From Yoonia sp. (GTDB lineage Bacteria > Pseudomonadota > Alphaproteobacteria > Rhodobacterales > Rhodobacteraceae): a stretch of 45,529 nt of DNA. Below the pieces are notes generated by a model. That model searched no databases. It was given only the letters and a program-made list of their open reading frames with translations, and was not told the origin of the DNA. Below, piece by piece: positions 17,054 through 25,827 of the stretch. How positions within the stretch are numbered: the stretch's first letter is position 1; each line of letters starts with the position of its first letter. The translations under genes were made by a program, and so were the position numbers. The stretch is from assembly GCA_029252195.1 (NCBI GenBank), contig JAQXBV010000070.1, positions 1 to 45,529 on the forward strand, read 5' to 3'.

Positions 17054-17994
17054 ATTCCACCACAATCGACATCATTTGGCTTACGATCGGGGCCTTTGGC
17101 ATCTTGATCGGGTTTACAGTCGTGGGCGAGGTTCTGCGCGCCCGCCAAGACTCCAATACACAAAACCCCGTGCTCGAAACCTATATGACCCGCGTGCAAA
17201 GCTGGTGGGGGATGGTTGCCCTTATTGGATTTGCGATGCTGACGGGCAAAATTGGGATCACCGTGCTTTTTGCCTTCGCATCCTTTGCGGCGCTGCGTGA
17301 ATTCCTGACCCTGACGACCAAGGCGCAGGCAGATCACCTATCGCTCGCCCTTGCGTTTTTCGTGGTTCTGCCGCTGCAATATATCTTTGTAGCGATGGAA
17401 TGGGCGGGGCTTTATGCAATCTTCATCCCAGTCTATGCCTTTCTATTGCTGCCCATCGTCTCGGCGCTGCGTGGCAATGCGACCAAGTTCCTGATCCGCG
17501 TAGCCGAGACGCAATGGGGGCTGATGATTGCAGTTTTCTGCGTTAGCCATGTGCCAGCATTGATGAACCTCGATATCGCGGGATACGGCGACCGCGCGAT
17601 CCTGTTGGTGACATTCCTTGTGATGGTCGTGCAACTGGGCGATCTCTTGGAATACTTCTTTGGGCGACGGATCGGCCGCACAAAAATAGCAGCGGGCCTG
17701 TCGCCAAAAACGTGGGAAGGGCTCGCATGCGGTGTGGGGTCGGCCATGATAATAGGCGGATTGCTCAGCTGGATCACCCCGTTTGGTGTACAAGGCGCAA
17801 TGGTCATGGCAGGGGTCGCGTCCCTTGTCGGCATGTTCGGCAATCTCGTCTTCGCCGCGATCAAACGTGACCGTGGCGTGAAGGACTGGTCACACCTGAT
17901 TCCAGGCCAAGGCGGGTTTGTCGACCAACTCGACAGCGTCGTGTTCGCTGCGCCAATCTTTTACCACCTCACTAAGTTTTTCTGGGCCGTCTAG
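17050..17994 (+). CDS. cdsA: Phosphatidate cytidylyltransferase (CdsA family)
   Basis: 314 residues with about eight membrane helices. The C-terminal signature IKRDRGVKDWSHLIPGQGGF and VDQLDS matches the CDP-diacylglycerol synthase motif, with Gln where many have His (PGHGG) and Gln for Arg in the DRxD part. KTWEG in the preceding loop is also typical. ATG 17050 overlaps the plsC-like stop. It shares a CTAG stop overlap with the convergent remnant gene. It may be a second, paralogous copy. Confidence 0.85.
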   Translation: MNSTTIDIIWLTIGAFGILIGFTVVGEVLRARQDSNTQNPVLETYMTRVQSWWGMVALIGFAMLTGKIGITVLFAFASFAALREFLTLTTKAQADHLSLALAFFVVLPLQYIFVAMEWAGLYAIFIPVYAFLLLPIVSALRGNATKFLIRVAETQWGLMIAVFCVSHVPALMNLDIAGYGDRAILLVTFLVMVVQLGDLLEYFFGRRIGRTKIAAGLSPKTWEGLACGVGSAMIIGGLLSWITPFGVQGAMVMAGVASLVGMFGNLVFAAIKRDRGVKDWSHLIPGQGGFVDQLDSVVFAAPIFYHLTKFFWAV

Positions 17995-18303
17995 TGCTCT
18001 GTTGCCATCACAAGCACCCAGCGGGTGTCGCGGCTGGGGCCAGACACCCCCAATCCGAACGCCTCAACGGTTGTCGCATTCATCATCGCGTCATGGGCGG
18101 GCGCGTTTTCCAATTGCTGCAGTGCATCTTCTTCTGTGGTCATCCTCCCGGCAAGATTTTCACCCCATGCAACAGGATCAAAACCCTGTCGCGACGTCCC
18201 GATCGACAAAGTTCGGGGCGATCGTCGTTCCGCCACAAGCGGTCAGTCCGAGGAAAACCACCATCGGCATCACACATCTGAAAAGTGCATTGGACATCCT
18301 CAT
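17991..18303 (-). pseudogene. CAP-domain lipoprotein remnant
   Basis: The N-terminus MRMSNALF...VVFLGLTACGG is a lipoprotein signal with lipobox LTAC. It is out of frame by one base with a C-terminal piece AWGENLAGRM...TRWVLVMATEH that looks like the end of a CAP/SCP domain. Removing one T from TTTT near 18178-18182 joins them into only 103 residues, well short of a full CAP domain, so an internal deletion also seems likely. Decayed gene. Confidence 0.5.
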
Positions 18304-18407
18304 AGGAGCCACAGTCAGATTACTTAAAGCGCGAAAACCCTACTTTTCGGTGAATTAATTCCGCCTTTATCCAGCAGACACCACAAATATTTCACCAAAT
18401 GCGCGTT

Positions 18408-18773
18408 TCAACTCTCATCGCTTGGCGTTTTGAGCGTCGACCATGTATCATCGCGTGGCGGTTTCGGAGCAGGAGGGCAGGACTTGCGGTGAATATGAAC
18501 CTTCGCGATAAAATTGGCGGAAATCGGCGCGGTCACGAATAAAAACGCCAAAATGAGAAGCTCGTGAAAAGAGCTTTCTCCCGCAACGACCGATTGCACC
18601 ATCGAGGCCAAAAGCAACATTCCGATCCCGATCGTGCCGACCTTTGTAGGCGCGTGCAGGCGGGTCATCGGATCATTGAATTTTAGCAGTCCAACAACGC
18701 CGATCACAACAAAGGCCGATCCGATGATCAGGCAAATCGCGACCAGATAGGTGCCGATAATCTGTCCAGTCAT
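18408..18773 (-). CDS. mnhG: Mrp/Mnh cation:proton antiporter subunit G
   Basis: 121 residues, three membrane helices, with FNDPMTRLHAPTKVGTIGIGML, the MrpG hallmark. It is the last gene of the operon and overlaps mnhF by four bases. MrpG is part of the small-subunit end of the Na+(K+)/H+ antiporter and is needed for complex assembly. The C-terminal 25 residues are polar (PPAPKPPRDDTWSTL). Confidence 0.93.
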   Translation of the reverse strand: MTGQIIGTYLVAICLIIGSAFVVIGVVGLLKFNDPMTRLHAPTKVGTIGIGMLLLASMVQSVVAGESSFHELLILAFLFVTAPISANFIAKVHIHRKSCPPAPKPPRDDTWSTLKTPSDES

Positions 18774-19057
18774 TCGATAATATCTCCTCTGAGCAAAAAG
18801 CGGGCCAAGGCGACTGTGGAGACGAAGCCGAGCATCGCAATCAAGAGCGAGACTTCGAAATAAATTTGCACGCCTTGGTAAATCCCCAAGACGACCACAA
18901 GGCCAAGTCCGTTGATGACCATCGTATCTAGCGCCAAGATCCGGTCCCCGGGAGTCGGGCCAAGTACCAAACGCACCATCGAAAGGATTTGTCCGATCCC
19001 AAGCGCGACAAACGCAACCAAAAGCGTAAAATCAAGAAAGCCGGAGGCTGTAATCAC
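18770..19057 (-). CDS. mnhF: Mrp/Mnh cation:proton antiporter subunit F
   Basis: 95 residues with three membrane helices and the MrpF pattern RLVLGPTPGDRILALDTM. It overlaps mnhG and mnhE by four bases each, consistent with translational coupling and fixed subunit ratios. Confidence 0.93.
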   Translation of the reverse strand: MITASGFLDFTLLVAFVALGIGQILSMVRLVLGPTPGDRILALDTMVINGLGLVVVLGIYQGVQIYFEVSLLIAMLGFVSTVALARFLLRGDIIE

Positions 19058-19554
19058 AAGAAAATCTCCTTCAGGCGGCGCTGGTAACGGTCCATAATGT
19101 CGTCACGCACCGCATCCGGGTCATTGGTATGCAGCACATGGACGAGCAGGCTGTGCCCCTCATCCGACAAATCCGCCGAGACCGTGCCAGGTGTCAGGGT
19201 GATAGTGCCCGCCAGCATTGTGATCGCTTCGGGTTGGCGCAATTCTAGCGGGATGACAATCCACGCAGGCTTAAGCTTGGCATTTGGGACCGTGAGCACG
19301 ATCCATGCCACTTGGATATTTGCCACAACGATGTCCCAGAGCACCAAGAAACAATAGGTCGTCATCTTGCCCAGCCGAACCCCCTTTGGTCGGTCAGGCC
19401 ACCAGACAGATGTACCCCAAGGAATAATGATCCCGAGGATAAGCCCGAAAACAACCATGCCCGCAGAGATTTCATTCTGCAAAAGCGTCCAGACAGCGGT
19501 CAAAAGAAGCGTCAAGAACGGGTGCGGCAGCAGCCTTTGGAATACACGGGCCAT
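19054..19554 (-). CDS. mnhE: Mrp/Mnh cation:proton antiporter subunit E
   Basis: 166 residues with two or three N-terminal helices and a soluble C-terminal part. The central ITLTPGTVSADL motif and VHVLHTNDPDAVRDDI are typical of MrpE. One base separates it from mnhD and it overlaps mnhF. Confidence 0.93.
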   Translation of the reverse strand: MARVFQRLLPHPFLTLLLTAVWTLLQNEISAGMVVFGLILGIIIPWGTSVWWPDRPKGVRLGKMTTYCFLVLWDIVVANIQVAWIVLTVPNAKLKPAWIVIPLELRQPEAITMLAGTITLTPGTVSADLSDEGHSLLVHVLHTNDPDAVRDDIMDRYQRRLKEIFL

Positions 19555-19555
19555 G

Positions 19556-21097
19556 TTAATGGCCCTCCTGTGGTGTGCTCAGCTTGCCAGGCGTCTCAAG
19601 GACGGTCGCGATATAGGGCGCGGGCGCAAAAAGCTGTGCTGCGATTTTCGTGGTATAGCCATGCACCTGTCCCGCAAAGACCGTATGCGCCACGAGCAGC
19701 GCCAAAAGCCCCGCCACTGCCGCGTAAGACAGGGTCGCAGGCTGGGTCACGTCTTCGATTGTTTCTGTGGGTGTCATGCTGTTGGATTTCCAGAACAGAA
19801 TGCTACCCGCGCGGGCAAAACCTACGACACCGATCAGGCTCGACGCCAAAACGATGACCCAGATCCAAACGACCAAAGTCGAATTATAGGCGGCATCCAG
19901 CACCAGCAATTTGCCCAAGAACCCTGACAACGGCGGCAGGCCCGCCATCGCAATTGCCGCCGCGAAGAACAAACCCGCAGTCATGGCTTGGCCGCGCATC
20001 GGCGGTTGCGCCGTCAACGCCAGATCGCCCCGCCCCGTGCGCACCAAATCTGTGACCAGAAACAGGCACGCCGCGGCCAAAGTCGAATGCACCGTATAAT
20101 ATAATGCAGCCGCAATGCCCTCAGGCGTGAACAACGCAACTGCGACCATGACCATCCCCATCGAGCCGATGACCGAGAAAGCCACCAAACGATCCAGACG
20201 CTTGGCCGCCAAAACGCCGATCATGCCCACCGCAACCGAGACAATCGCTGCAGGCAAAAGCCAGACCTCGTGTAGGCCAGCCGTCACCGCCAGATCGGGT
20301 GGAAAGACCAACGTGTAAACGCGAACAATCGCATAGGCGCCGACCTTTGTCATGATCGCAAACAGGGCCGCAATCGGTGCAGGGGCCTCTGCGTAACTCG
20401 CGGGCAACCAGAAATGAAGCGGGACCAGCGCGGCTTTGATCGCAAAAACCAAGATCAGCAGAACCGCGGCCACCCTAATGCCGACCGTGCTCTCTGGGCC
20501 AATCTGCGCAATCCGGCTAGCCAAATCCGCCATATTGAGCGTGCCTGTCTCGGCATAGATCGACCCAAGTGCAAAGAGAAACAAGGTCGAGCCAATCAGG
20601 TTAAACAGCACATATTGCACGCCTGCACGCAGGCGCGCATTGCCGCCCCCGTGGATCATCAAGCCATAAGAGGCGATCAGCAGCACCTCGAAGAACACGA
20701 ACAGGTTGAACAGGTCGCCCGTCAGAAAAGCCCCCATAATGCCCATGATCTGAAACTGGAACAGAGCGTGGAAATGGTGTCCCCGCGTATCCCAGCCAGA
20801 GCCGATGGCATAGAGCATCACGAATAGCGCGAGCACGGCCGTGAGAAACACCATCATTGTCGACAGGCGGTCCCCCACAAGCACGATCCCGTAAGGCGCG
20901 GCCCAGTCGCTCAACTGATAAAGCACGATCGACCCGTCGGAGGCCTGCCACGCAAGCCCCACCGTAATCGCGATAAGGGCAAGGAGACCCACAACAGAAA
21001 CGGCCCGCTGAATCCCGATATGATAGCGCGCGGCCAAGACAATAAACGGTGCGAGCAACGCTGGCAGAACGACAGGCGCGATAATCCAATGCATCAT
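19556..21097 (-). CDS. mnhD: Mrp/Mnh cation:proton antiporter subunit D
   Basis: 513 residues, about 14 membrane helices, homologous to the proton-pumping NuoN/NuoM subunits of complex I. The conserved proton-path lysine lies in FAIKAALVPLHFWLPASYAEAP, with the key glutamate in the region LFVFFEVLLIASYGL. Together with MnhA it forms the ion-translocating core. It overlaps mnhC by four bases. Confidence 0.95.
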   Translation of the reverse strand: MMHWIIAPVVLPALLAPFIVLAARYHIGIQRAVSVVGLLALIAITVGLAWQASDGSIVLYQLSDWAAPYGIVLVGDRLSTMMVFLTAVLALFVMLYAIGSGWDTRGHHFHALFQFQIMGIMGAFLTGDLFNLFVFFEVLLIASYGLMIHGGGNARLRAGVQYVLFNLIGSTLFLFALGSIYAETGTLNMADLASRIAQIGPESTVGIRVAAVLLILVFAIKAALVPLHFWLPASYAEAPAPIAALFAIMTKVGAYAIVRVYTLVFPPDLAVTAGLHEVWLLPAAIVSVAVGMIGVLAAKRLDRLVAFSVIGSMGMVMVAVALFTPEGIAAALYYTVHSTLAAACLFLVTDLVRTGRGDLALTAQPPMRGQAMTAGLFFAAAIAMAGLPPLSGFLGKLLVLDAAYNSTLVVWIWVIVLASSLIGVVGFARAGSILFWKSNSMTPTETIEDVTQPATLSYAAVAGLLALLVAHTVFAGQVHGYTTKIAAQLFAPAPYIATVLETPGKLSTPQEGH

Positions 21098-21450
21098 GCG
21101 CCCTCCTCCGAATTGGTCACATCGGTTTGTGGTTGATCATCCACATGGTCATCATCCGAACCAAGGAATGCACCAAGACCGATCATCACGACAACAGCCG
21201 TCATCCCGAACGAAATCACGATTGCCGTCAGCACCAGGGCCTGAGGCAGCGGATCGGTATAGGTCGTCACGCCATCACGCAAAATCGGGGCCGCACCAAT
21301 GGTGAGCCGGCCAGATGCAAACAAGAAGACGTTCACGGCATAGGTGAGCAAGGACATGCCCAAAATGACGGGGAAGGTACGCAGCCGCAGCACAAGATAA
21401 AGCCCCCCTGCGGTCAGCACCCCTATGGCGGAAGCAACAAGCAATTCCAT
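21094..21450 (-). CDS. mnhC: Mrp/Mnh cation:proton antiporter subunit C
   Basis: 118 residues, three helices, NuoK-like. ATG 21450 (MELLVASAIG) is chosen; longer readings run back into the fused mnhAB gene. The LVLTAIVISFGMTAVVVMIG segment is diagnostic of MrpC. It starts one base after the mnhAB stop. Confidence 0.93.
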   Translation of the reverse strand: MELLVASAIGVLTAGGLYLVLRLRTFPVILGMSLLTYAVNVFLFASGRLTIGAAPILRDGVTTYTDPLPQALVLTAIVISFGMTAVVVMIGLGAFLGSDDDHVDDQPQTDVTNSEEGA

Positions 21451-21451
21451 G

Positions 21452-24331
21452 TTACACGCCCTCCTTTGCGTCGTTCGGCGTGGCTGTGTTGAGTGCTTCG
21501 CGCGACGGGTCAATATCCATCGGAAACTCGCTATCGGCCATATTGGAACGCCGTGCAAGCCGCGAGAAACTCTCAAGCGACAGCATCACCGCACCCACAA
21601 CGGCAAGGAAAACGCCCAGATCAAACAGGGCTGCCGTGGCCAGTTCAAACTTCTCAAATGGCGGAATACGCACATATGTGAAGTCAGAAGTTAGGAATGG
21701 CTTGCCCACGAACCAAGATCCCATGCCCGTAAAGCCCGCGATCAAAACCCCCGCCCCGATCACCCCGTGATAGGGGTATTTCAGCCGCGCCGAGGTCCAT
21801 GCAAAACCGCTGGCCATATACTGCATAACCACCGCAATCGACACGATCAGACCCGCGATAAAGCCCCCGCCCGGCTCGTTATGGCCGCGCAAGAAGATAT
21901 AGAACCCGACCATCAGAACGACAGGCATCATCACCCGCGTCAGCACAACCATCATCATCGGATGGGTATCGCCCGCACGGGGCTGATCGGGCTTGCGGTT
22001 CAAAAGCCGCGCCCGCACCGGTCCGCCCAAAAGTGTCTCGGTCAGGGCGTAAATCAACAGGGCCGCAATGCCCAAAACGATAATCTCGCCGTAGGTATCA
22101 AAGCCACGGAAATCCACGAGGATCACGTTGACAACATTGGTGCCGCCGCCGCCCTTGTATGAATTTGCCAAATGGAATTCAGAAATCGGCACCCCTGTCG
22201 CATCGCGCAGCAGATAGTAATAGGCCAGACCAAAGGTCGCGAGCCCGCCGAAAATCGCAACTACGCTATCACGGACGCGGCGCAAAACCGAGCTTTCGAC
22301 AGGGGTGGTATTGGGCAGGAAGTTGAGCGCCAAAAGCATCAGCACAATCGTGACGACCTCGACGCTGAACTGTGTGAGCGCCAGATCAGGGGCGCTGAAG
22401 AACACAAAGCCGATCGAGACCATCAATCCAACGATCCCGATCAGGATCAGCGACAAAAGCCGATTGCGATGCATCAAGACCATACCGCCCGTTGCCGCGA
22501 CCAGCATCAACCATCCGGCGATTGCAACGGGTCCGGCGGGCTGGATTTCGCGGGTCGGCGCGCCCACGGTGCCCGTGCTCCACGCGTGATAGCCCACGGC
22601 AATAATGGTCACCGCACCAATCGCCGCATAGCGGGTGAACGCCCCGTTATGCAGCGGCAGGATCAGCCAACGCGCGCAGCGCAGCGCTGCGGCAATGATC
22701 GCCTCGAAAATCAGCTTGGCTTCGGGGCGCGGTGCTTTATCCCAGATCCGCAGCGCCGGGTGGAACATCGTCAGCATCAGCAAACCGCCAACAACCGCAA
22801 TGACCGACATGAACAACGCAGGCACAAGCCCGTGCCAGATTTTGAAATGGACGTCGGGCACCACCGCTTCGCCACCCAAGACAGAGGCCGTCACCAGTTT
22901 CACAAAGGGTTCCGCCACAAAGGGCGCAATGCCGATGACGACGACCAAAACCACAAGGATCGCGGGCGGCAACCACAGGCCCGGCTTGGGGTCATGCGGC
23001 TTGGCGGGGTAATCATCGCGCACAGGGCCAAAGAACACATGACCGATCAGCCGGAAGCAATAGGCCGCCGAGAACAGCGACCCGAATGTTGCAAGCGCCG
23101 GCACCAGCCAATGCGAGCCGAACATGACCGTCTGATGCGCCTCTTCGAGCATCATTTCCTTCGACAGAAAGCCATTAAGAAGCGGAATCCCCGCCATCGA
23201 CAAGGCCGCCAGCGAGGCAATCATAAAGGTAACAGGCATCAACTTGCGCAGACCGCCAAGACGGCGGATGTCGCGCGTATGCGCCTCGTGATCGATGATC
23301 CCTGCGGACATAAACAAGGCTGCCTTAAACGTCGCGTGGTTCAGGATATGAAACACCGCCGCCATCGCGCCAAAGGCCGTGCCCGTGCCCAAAAGCATCG
23401 TGATCAGGCCCAAGTGGCTCACTGTCGAAAAGGCAAGCAGCGCTTTCAAGTCGTGTTTGAACAGGGCAATAACGGCGCCCAGCACCATCGTGATCAACCC
23501 CGCAGAGGTGACAATCACAAACCACTCGGGCGTCCCTGACAAGACGGGCCACATGCGTGCCATCAGGAAAATCCCAGCCTTCACCATCGTCGCCGAGTGC
23601 AGATAGGCCGAAACAGGTGTTGGTGCCGCCATCGCGTGCGGCAACCAGAAATGGAACGGGAATTGCGCTGATTTCGTGAAACAACCCAAAAGGATCAGGA
23701 CCAGCGCAGGCACATAAAGCGGATCGGCCTGAATGAGTGCGCGGTTTTGCAAGATCACGCTCAGATCATAACTGCCGACGATCTGACCAAGGATCAGCAT
23801 CCCCCCGATCATCGCTAGCCCGCCCATGCCCGTCACGGTCAACGCCATACGCGCGCCTTGGCGCCCTTCTGGCAGATGCTTCCAAAAACCGATGAGCAGG
23901 AAAGACGACAGCGACGTGAGTTCCCAGAACACCAGCAAAAGCAGGATGTTATCGCTCAAAACGATCCCCACCATCGCCCCTTGGAACAAGAGTAGATAGG
24001 TGAAGAACTCGCCCATATTGTCTTTGCGGCTCAGATAGTTACGCGCATAGGCGATGATCAGCAGGCCGATCCCTAAAATCAGCAACGCAAAGAAAAAGCC
24101 CAGCCCGTCGAGCATCAAAGTGAAGTTCAAGCCCAGCGCAGGCATCCAGTCGATCCGCGCGGTCACAATTTCCCCTGCCAGAACGGCGGGCAGATTGCTC
24201 AGAAGCCCCATGAAGGCTGCAAGTGACACCGTAAAGGTCACGCCCGCAGTCGCCGACCGCCCCGCTGCGTTCATCAACCCTGGAAGAAGTGCGCCAAAGA
24301 ACGGCAAAGCGACAATAAAGAGTAGGGACAC
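21452..24331 (-). CDS. mnhAB: Mrp/Mnh antiporter fused subunits A and B
   Basis: 959 residues. The first 770 or so are MrpA (NuoL-like core, lysine helix FTKSAQFPFHFWLPHAM, plus the MrpA C-terminal extension). The last 170 residues are MrpB (RVMMPVVLMVGFYIFLRGHNEPGGGFIAGL). Fusion of A and B with six genes in all is the Pha/group-2 form known from rhizobia. The start is GTG 24331, with AAGGAG seven bases ahead. The complex exchanges Na+ or K+ for protons and supports pH and salt tolerance. Confidence 0.95.
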   Translation of the reverse strand: MSLLFIVALPFFGALLPGLMNAAGRSATAGVTFTVSLAAFMGLLSNLPAVLAGEIVTARIDWMPALGLNFTLMLDGLGFFFALLILGIGLLIIAYARNYLSRKDNMGEFFTYLLLFQGAMVGIVLSDNILLLLVFWELTSLSSFLLIGFWKHLPEGRQGARMALTVTGMGGLAMIGGMLILGQIVGSYDLSVILQNRALIQADPLYVPALVLILLGCFTKSAQFPFHFWLPHAMAAPTPVSAYLHSATMVKAGIFLMARMWPVLSGTPEWFVIVTSAGLITMVLGAVIALFKHDLKALLAFSTVSHLGLITMLLGTGTAFGAMAAVFHILNHATFKAALFMSAGIIDHEAHTRDIRRLGGLRKLMPVTFMIASLAALSMAGIPLLNGFLSKEMMLEEAHQTVMFGSHWLVPALATFGSLFSAAYCFRLIGHVFFGPVRDDYPAKPHDPKPGLWLPPAILVVLVVVIGIAPFVAEPFVKLVTASVLGGEAVVPDVHFKIWHGLVPALFMSVIAVVGGLLMLTMFHPALRIWDKAPRPEAKLIFEAIIAAALRCARWLILPLHNGAFTRYAAIGAVTIIAVGYHAWSTGTVGAPTREIQPAGPVAIAGWLMLVAATGGMVLMHRNRLLSLILIGIVGLMVSIGFVFFSAPDLALTQFSVEVVTIVLMLLALNFLPNTTPVESSVLRRVRDSVVAIFGGLATFGLAYYYLLRDATGVPISEFHLANSYKGGGGTNVVNVILVDFRGFDTYGEIIVLGIAALLIYALTETLLGGPVRARLLNRKPDQPRAGDTHPMMMVVLTRVMMPVVLMVGFYIFLRGHNEPGGGFIAGLIVSIAVVMQYMASGFAWTSARLKYPYHGVIGAGVLIAGFTGMGSWFVGKPFLTSDFTYVRIPPFEKFELATAALFDLGVFLAVVGAVMLSLESFSRLARRSNMADSEFPMDIDPSREALNTATPNDAKEGV

Positions 24332-24711
24332 GCGAACTCCTTTTCAGCGATGTTGGGCAACCAGTACAAAATTGCGACGGATTCGCAAGGGCGGGACGAC
24401 ATTTTCACTCCCTCCGATAAAGCTAGTGCCTTGAATTGCCAGTGATGATCGCCGCAAAAATTAACGCTGTGGCGATGCGATTGCGCATTTCCATGCCGTA
24501 TCCGACCACCAGCGCGACAAATAGTTGCAGCCCTAGGGCGCATAAAAACGGACGCAAGAGCGAGGCTGAGGGCATGGCTGATCGCCTTGGGCTTTTGCAT
24601 TCCGACCAAGACGCAGGCGGCGCGGCGGCTCTCCGCCCGCGAGCATTGGCCGATTTACACTGCTGTTGCACAAAGGCATGCTGCGCCAACACCTCAAGGA
24701 GACCCAAGCCT
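24332..24711. other. 380-base gap between mnhAB and the nuclease gene
   Basis: This is the divergent promoter region for the antiporter operon and the nuclease pair. It holds one possible small minus-strand gene (listed separately). No hairpin with a T-run or clear -35/-10 pair stands out. Confidence 0.4.
24423..24575 (-). CDS. Possible 50-residue membrane peptide
   Basis: A short frame from ATG 24575 encodes SLLRPFLCALGLQLFVALVV, then YGMEMRNRIATALIFAAI, that is one or two hydrophobic segments. AAGGCG lies about eight bases ahead of the start. It lies upstream of and in the same direction as the antiporter operon. No family is recognised and it may be chance. Confidence 0.25.
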   Translation of the reverse strand: MPSASLLRPFLCALGLQLFVALVVGYGMEMRNRIATALIFAAIITGNSRH

Positions 24712-25827
24712 ATGCGCTTCATTCACGCAGCAGACTTCCATCTGGGCAAGCCCTTCGGAAACTACGACGAAGACACGCGCGCAGCCCTGAAGGCCGCGCG
24801 GATTGAGGCGCTCCGAGCAACGGGTGACCTTGCGGTCAGTCGCGGCGCAGATTTCGTTGTGATCGCGGGCGATACGTTTGATGCAGAGGCCCCGCCGTCG
24901 CGGCTCGTCAAACGGGCGCTTGACGCCATGGCTGCCTACCCTGCCCTGACATGGGTCTGGATGCCGGGCAATCACGACTCTCTTGCGGCTGTCGATTTGT
25001 GGGAAAGGCTGGGACGGGACAAACCTGATAATGTGATCCTTGCGACCACGGCTGAAGTGATCGACATCGGGGCGCATGTGGCCATCCTGCCCGCGCCACC
25101 TGCCGTACGCAGCCCTGGCTATGACCTGACCGCTTGGATGGAAACGGCCCAAACGGGGGATCGGATCCGGATCGGTTTGGCTCATGGGGGCGTAACAGAT
25201 TTTGGCTCCGAAGACGGCGGCCTTGCGACGGTCCCCCCTGATCGGGCAGAGCGGTCAAACCTTGATTATCTGGCGCTTGGGGATTGGCACGGGCAAATGC
25301 GGATCGGGCCGCGCACTTGGTATGCGGGCACGCCCGAGGCCGACGGTTTCAAAGGACACCGTCCTGCGGGCGTGCTGCTGGTCGAAATCGCGCAGGCTGG
25401 CGCGGTCCCTCAGGTCGATCAGGTTGCGCTCGGGCAATACCAATGGTCGCGGATTGACTGCGCGTTTTTCGCAGGAAACGATCCGCGAGAAAGCTTCTAC
25501 GCGGCATTGCCCGCACAGGGGCGCGACAAGGCACTGGTGCGTTTTGTTGGCAGCGGGCGGTTGGGGCTATCGGAACACGCGCTGCTCAAAGCGGCCTGCG
25601 AAACCGTTGCGGACGACTTCCACTTTTTCGACGCAGACCTAAGCGCCATTGGCATCGCGCAAAATGAAGACGATCTCGACCTGATCGCGCAAGCGGGAGC
25701 CTTGCGGGTCGCCGCAGAAAGCCTGCTCGCCCAGACCTCTCTTGAGGGGCGCACGCAAGACGACGCGCGGATCGCGCAAATGGCGCTGGCCCATCTGTTC
25801 CATCTGGCGCAAGAGGTCGGATCATGA
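24712..25827 (+). CDS. SbcD/YhaO-like DNA exonuclease (metallophosphoesterase)
   Basis: 371 residues of the Mre11/SbcD calcineurin-like class. Metal-site motifs are all present: D8-x-H10 (AADFHLG), GDTFD with D54, GNHDS (N87, H88), AHGG, and GDWHG. The spacing matches YhaO-type proteins rather than classical SbcD. The likely role is DNA end processing with its ATPase partner. ATG 24712 is chosen because AADFHLG must lie at the N-terminus; an in-frame extension upstream to 24436 is not protein-like. It overlaps the partner gene by ATGA. Confidence 0.88.
   Translation: MRFIHAADFHLGKPFGNYDEDTRAALKAARIEALRATGDLAVSRGADFVVIAGDTFDAEAPPSRLVKRALDAMAAYPALTWVWMPGNHDSLAAVDLWERLGRDKPDNVILATTAEVIDIGAHVAILPAPPAVRSPGYDLTAWMETAQTGDRIRIGLAHGGVTDFGSEDGGLATVPPDRAERSNLDYLALGDWHGQMRIGPRTWYAGTPEADGFKGHRPAGVLLVEIAQAGAVPQVDQVALGQYQWSRIDCAFFAGNDPRESFYAALPAQGRDKALVRFVGSGRLGLSEHALLKAACETVADDFHFFDADLSAIGIAQNEDDLDLIAQAGALRVAAESLLAQTSLEGRTQDDARIAQMALAHLFHLAQEVGS

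Noticed and set aside
22172-23539. 455-residue plus-strand frame opposite mnhAB
   Set aside because: Extremely rich in His, Gln, Arg and Asn, as expected from the antisense of a hydrophobic membrane protein.
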